Shown here: positions 62,128-64,000 of the stretch, piece after piece | How positions within the stretch are numbered: position 1 is the first letter of the stretch | Layout: each line of letters opens with the position of its first letter | From: Lachnospiraceae bacterium | GTDB taxonomy: Bacteria > Bacillota > Clostridia > Lachnospirales > Lachnospiraceae | Direction of reading: 5' to 3' | Assembly: GCA_017449075.1 (NCBI GenBank) | Contig: JAFSKG010000001.1 | Span: 60,736 to 124,735 of the forward strand | Length of the DNA: 64,000 bases | Position numbers and translations under genes: made by a program | The notes under the pieces: generated by a model | The model's input: the letters and a program-made list of their open reading frames with translations, nothing else | Told to the model about the DNA's origin: nothing | The model's database searches: none

Positions 62128-63003
62128 ATGAAAGTTTTAAAGGATATGGGAGATGCAATTTTATCTAGAGCTAAAAACATAGGAGAAAAAGTAAACGAAA
62201 AAATAGATAACAAAAGTAAAGATAATAATAAAAATGGATCGAAAAGAGATAAAAATGTCTTAAATATATTTGCTGATAAATTGGATGTAAATGGTGACGG
62301 CAAAGTTGATTTAAAAGATTTTGTTTTAATGGCTGTCAAAGTTCCAGGAGTCAACATTAATAGAAGAGAATTTTTAAAGAAAGAATTAGGAAAAAAGAAT
62401 AACGAAAAGAAGATAGCTATAGCGTTAGAGCAAAACCCAAAACTAGCAAAAATTGACGACGCAACTATTGAGTATATTGCAGATGATGTGATAGAAGCAG
62501 AACGAAAAAAAGTTGTTGCTATATCAGCAGCGCTTGGTGTATCAGGTGCTGTGGCAATTACACTTCCTGCAGACGTGGCTCAATATTTTGCTTTTATGCT
62601 TAGGGTGGCTCAAAAACTTATGTATTTATATGGGTATCCAGAGCTAAATGTTGATAAAAATATAGATGAAGACACAGTGAATATTATGACCATTGCACTT
62701 GGTACAATGATGGGAGTTCAGGGTGCAGATGCTGCACTCAGAAGTTTATCTGGATCAATAGTAAAAACTATTAGTGCTGGAATAAAAGTCTCTACAAAAG
62801 GTGTACCACAATTTATCGGAAGTCTAGTAGGTGTTGGACTAGGTAAACTTGGTTTTGGAGTGGTTGGATTGTCGTTACCAATAATTGGCGGAGCAATAAG
62901 CGGAGGGCTCACACATGTAACATTCACAAGTGCCTGTGATAGATTAAGAAAGGAGTTGCGAAATGGTCCGCTAAATGATGAGAAAGAATACGAAGTTGAT
63001 TAA
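62128..63003 (+). CDS. EcsC-like protein with EF-hand-like motif
   Basis: 291 aa. Residues about 50-65 contain DVNGDGKVDLKDF, a dockerin/EF-hand-type calcium loop. The rest (residues about 100-280) resembles EcsC: ALGVSGAVAITLPADVAQYFAFMLRVAQKLMYLYGYPE and several Gly-rich hydrophobic stretches that suggest membrane association. Strong AGGAGG; genes 3 of 4 in the run. Confidence 0.65.
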   Translation: MKVLKDMGDAILSRAKNIGEKVNEKIDNKSKDNNKNGSKRDKNVLNIFADKLDVNGDGKVDLKDFVLMAVKVPGVNINRREFLKKELGKKNNEKKIAIALEQNPKLAKIDDATIEYIADDVIEAERKKVVAISAALGVSGAVAITLPADVAQYFAFMLRVAQKLMYLYGYPELNVDKNIDEDTVNIMTIALGTMMGVQGADAALRSLSGSIVKTISAGIKVSTKGVPQFIGSLVGVGLGKLGFGVVGLSLPIIGGAISGGLTHVTFTSACDRLRKELRNGPLNDEKEYEVD

Positions 63004-63005
63004 TT

Positions 63006-63836
63006 ATGAAAGAATCTATTGGTTATAAAGCACAAAAGGAAATAGAAAAAATTATATATAAAGATTTCGGGTTATATAAGTTTAAACAGTATAAAAAAGC
63101 TAAGGTAGTTCAATTATTAACAGCTTATGACGAGATAAAATTATTGTGGGATCAAGAAATAAAGTTTCGAACAGGATTTTCAGTAGCAAGTGAAACTGTT
63201 AATATGCCAGTTATATTTGCAAAAATGAACGGCATTCCAGGAAAAGGAAGTTGTATTGATAGTTACCATTATTGGCAAGAAGTAAAAGAGTTTATTACTG
63301 AAAATACTATAGTTTATAAAAATGAGATTCAAATAAAAGTAGGTTTTTTTGAAAAACTTAAAATAGCACTACAAGGATTTACACATAAAGGAAAGCTAAA
63401 CATAGAAAAGCTTAGATTTAGTAAATATTTTCAATATTATTCATTGCCAAATTACCTTAGAGAACATATATTAGAAAAAGTCAAATATATAATAGATAAT
63501 AACATCTTAAAGAGTGTATCTTCAAAAAATGTTGATATTGATATATTGGCAGTTGTTTCAAAATTTCCTAAGAAAATAATTAAAAAACTTAACGAATTTG
63601 ATTTTACAAAAAGAAACCCCAAGATAATATTTATTACAGATAAAGAAAAACTATTAAGTTTACCAGAAGTTATATTCTTGGTTTTGCTGTATTATATCGG
63701 TTTTGACATATTAATATTTGCACCGAATGGTGTAAGTAATATAGAATACTTGCTTAACAAAAACATCATACAAGTTCACGAGTTAGGAAACTATAATACA
63801 AAAACAAAAATACCAATTTTTACATTAATATTTTAA
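63006..63836 (+). CDS. YceG-like protein of Ter-type stress clusters
   Basis: 276 aa. The C-terminus (VIFLVLLYYIGFDILIFAPNGVSNIEYLL) resembles the YceG family found with TerD/TelA genes in Bacillus and clostridia. The N-terminal part is unassigned. Two bases separate it from the EcsC-like gene. If correct, the operon is a relative of the tellurite/stress (Ter) systems and may continue beyond the window. Confidence 0.6.
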   Translation: MKESIGYKAQKEIEKIIYKDFGLYKFKQYKKAKVVQLLTAYDEIKLLWDQEIKFRTGFSVASETVNMPVIFAKMNGIPGKGSCIDSYHYWQEVKEFITENTIVYKNEIQIKVGFFEKLKIALQGFTHKGKLNIEKLRFSKYFQYYSLPNYLREHILEKVKYIIDNNILKSVSSKNVDIDILAVVSKFPKKIIKKLNEFDFTKRNPKIIFITDKEKLLSLPEVIFLVLLYYIGFDILIFAPNGVSNIEYLLNKNIIQVHELGNYNTKTKIPIFTLIF

Positions 63837-64000
63837 TAAAAGAGAGGCTATAAAAAGCCAGAAAGGAGACTAACTATTAATTGTCAAGAGAAAAAATAAA
63901 AATTTTTATATAGCAAAGAAGCCTATAAGAAATAGACTTTAAAATAACAATGATTCAAATGATAGAATTAAGATTAAATTAAAAGTTTTGAATTAAAATC
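63837..64000 (+). other. Intergenic end of window
   Basis: A GAAAGGAG sequence (63860-63867) suggests another start, but the only frame after it (TTG near 63881) stops after ten codons. Nothing else can be supported. Confidence 0.3.

Overview
The window is a low-GC, gram-positive chromosome segment carrying the replication origin. Markers are dnaA-dnaN-recF-gyrB-gyrA, rpmH-rnpA-yidD-yidC-khpB, parA/parB with two perfect or near-perfect parS sites, spoVG, a CIRCE-controlled hsp20 and an iron-sulfur type serine dehydratase. Together these point to a clostridial Firmicute; I cannot name the genus. The origin lies near 49.3-49.6 kb. Genes to its left are mostly on the minus strand and genes to its right mostly on the plus strand, so both follow replication.

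Layout. 0-8.5 kb: a DUF4143 ATPase fragment, pgi, a degenerate DacA-like protein, the KtrBA potassium system, rsmA, a DUF6273 lipoprotein and hsp20. 8.7-18.7 kb: an accessory island with a deleted Phd antitoxin, HigBA, an orphan HicB, toxin/immunity-like small genes (one with an internal stop), DUF4417, an ImmA/XRE pair, and a restriction operon (GIY-YIG helicase plus two methylase-fold proteins). 18.7-29.7 kb: AlkD-like repair, cell-envelope genes, DUF4446-parB-parA-rsmG, VanZ and MgtC remnants, MFS-sdaAA-sdaAB. 29.7-37.7 kb: a second accessory block with PIN/RelB inside 75-bp direct repeats, a nuclease-like gene, HigBA-2, and two DUF4143 ATPases around a nuclease-helicase. 37.7-49.3 kb: mnmG, secreted proteins, an orphan RelB, spoVG, mnmE and the rpmH operon. 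49.6-58.3 kb: the dnaA-to-gyrA block. 58.3-64 kb: a histone-like protein, cyclodeaminase, dut, an HD hydrolase and an EcsC/YceG-like stress operon.

The most interesting signal is a structured RNA of about 170-210 nt in three diverged copies (18.4-18.6, 32.0-32.2 and 61.2-61.4 kb). Each has a promoter-like sequence, a long basal helix whose sequence changes between copies while pairing is kept, a conserved AU-rich hairpin, and a 3' H-type pseudoknot ending in a U-tract. Each lies just upstream of, and co-oriented with, an accessory operon: the restriction system, a 43-aa ORF plus nuclease-like gene, and the EcsC/YceG-like cluster.

Other patterns run across the window. Several ATG codons lie 6-9 nt after a -10 box, suggesting leaderless mRNAs (dnaA, mnmE, both higB genes, an HD hydrolase, a DUF4143 ATPase). 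A dispersed GTAGGGGCGA...GAGCCC repeat family sits between genes and also in frame inside recF (twice), mnmG and rsmA. Toxin-antitoxin and repressor promoters carry inverted repeats in or beside the -35/-10 spacer. No tRNA, rRNA, CRISPR array or transposase gene was found.
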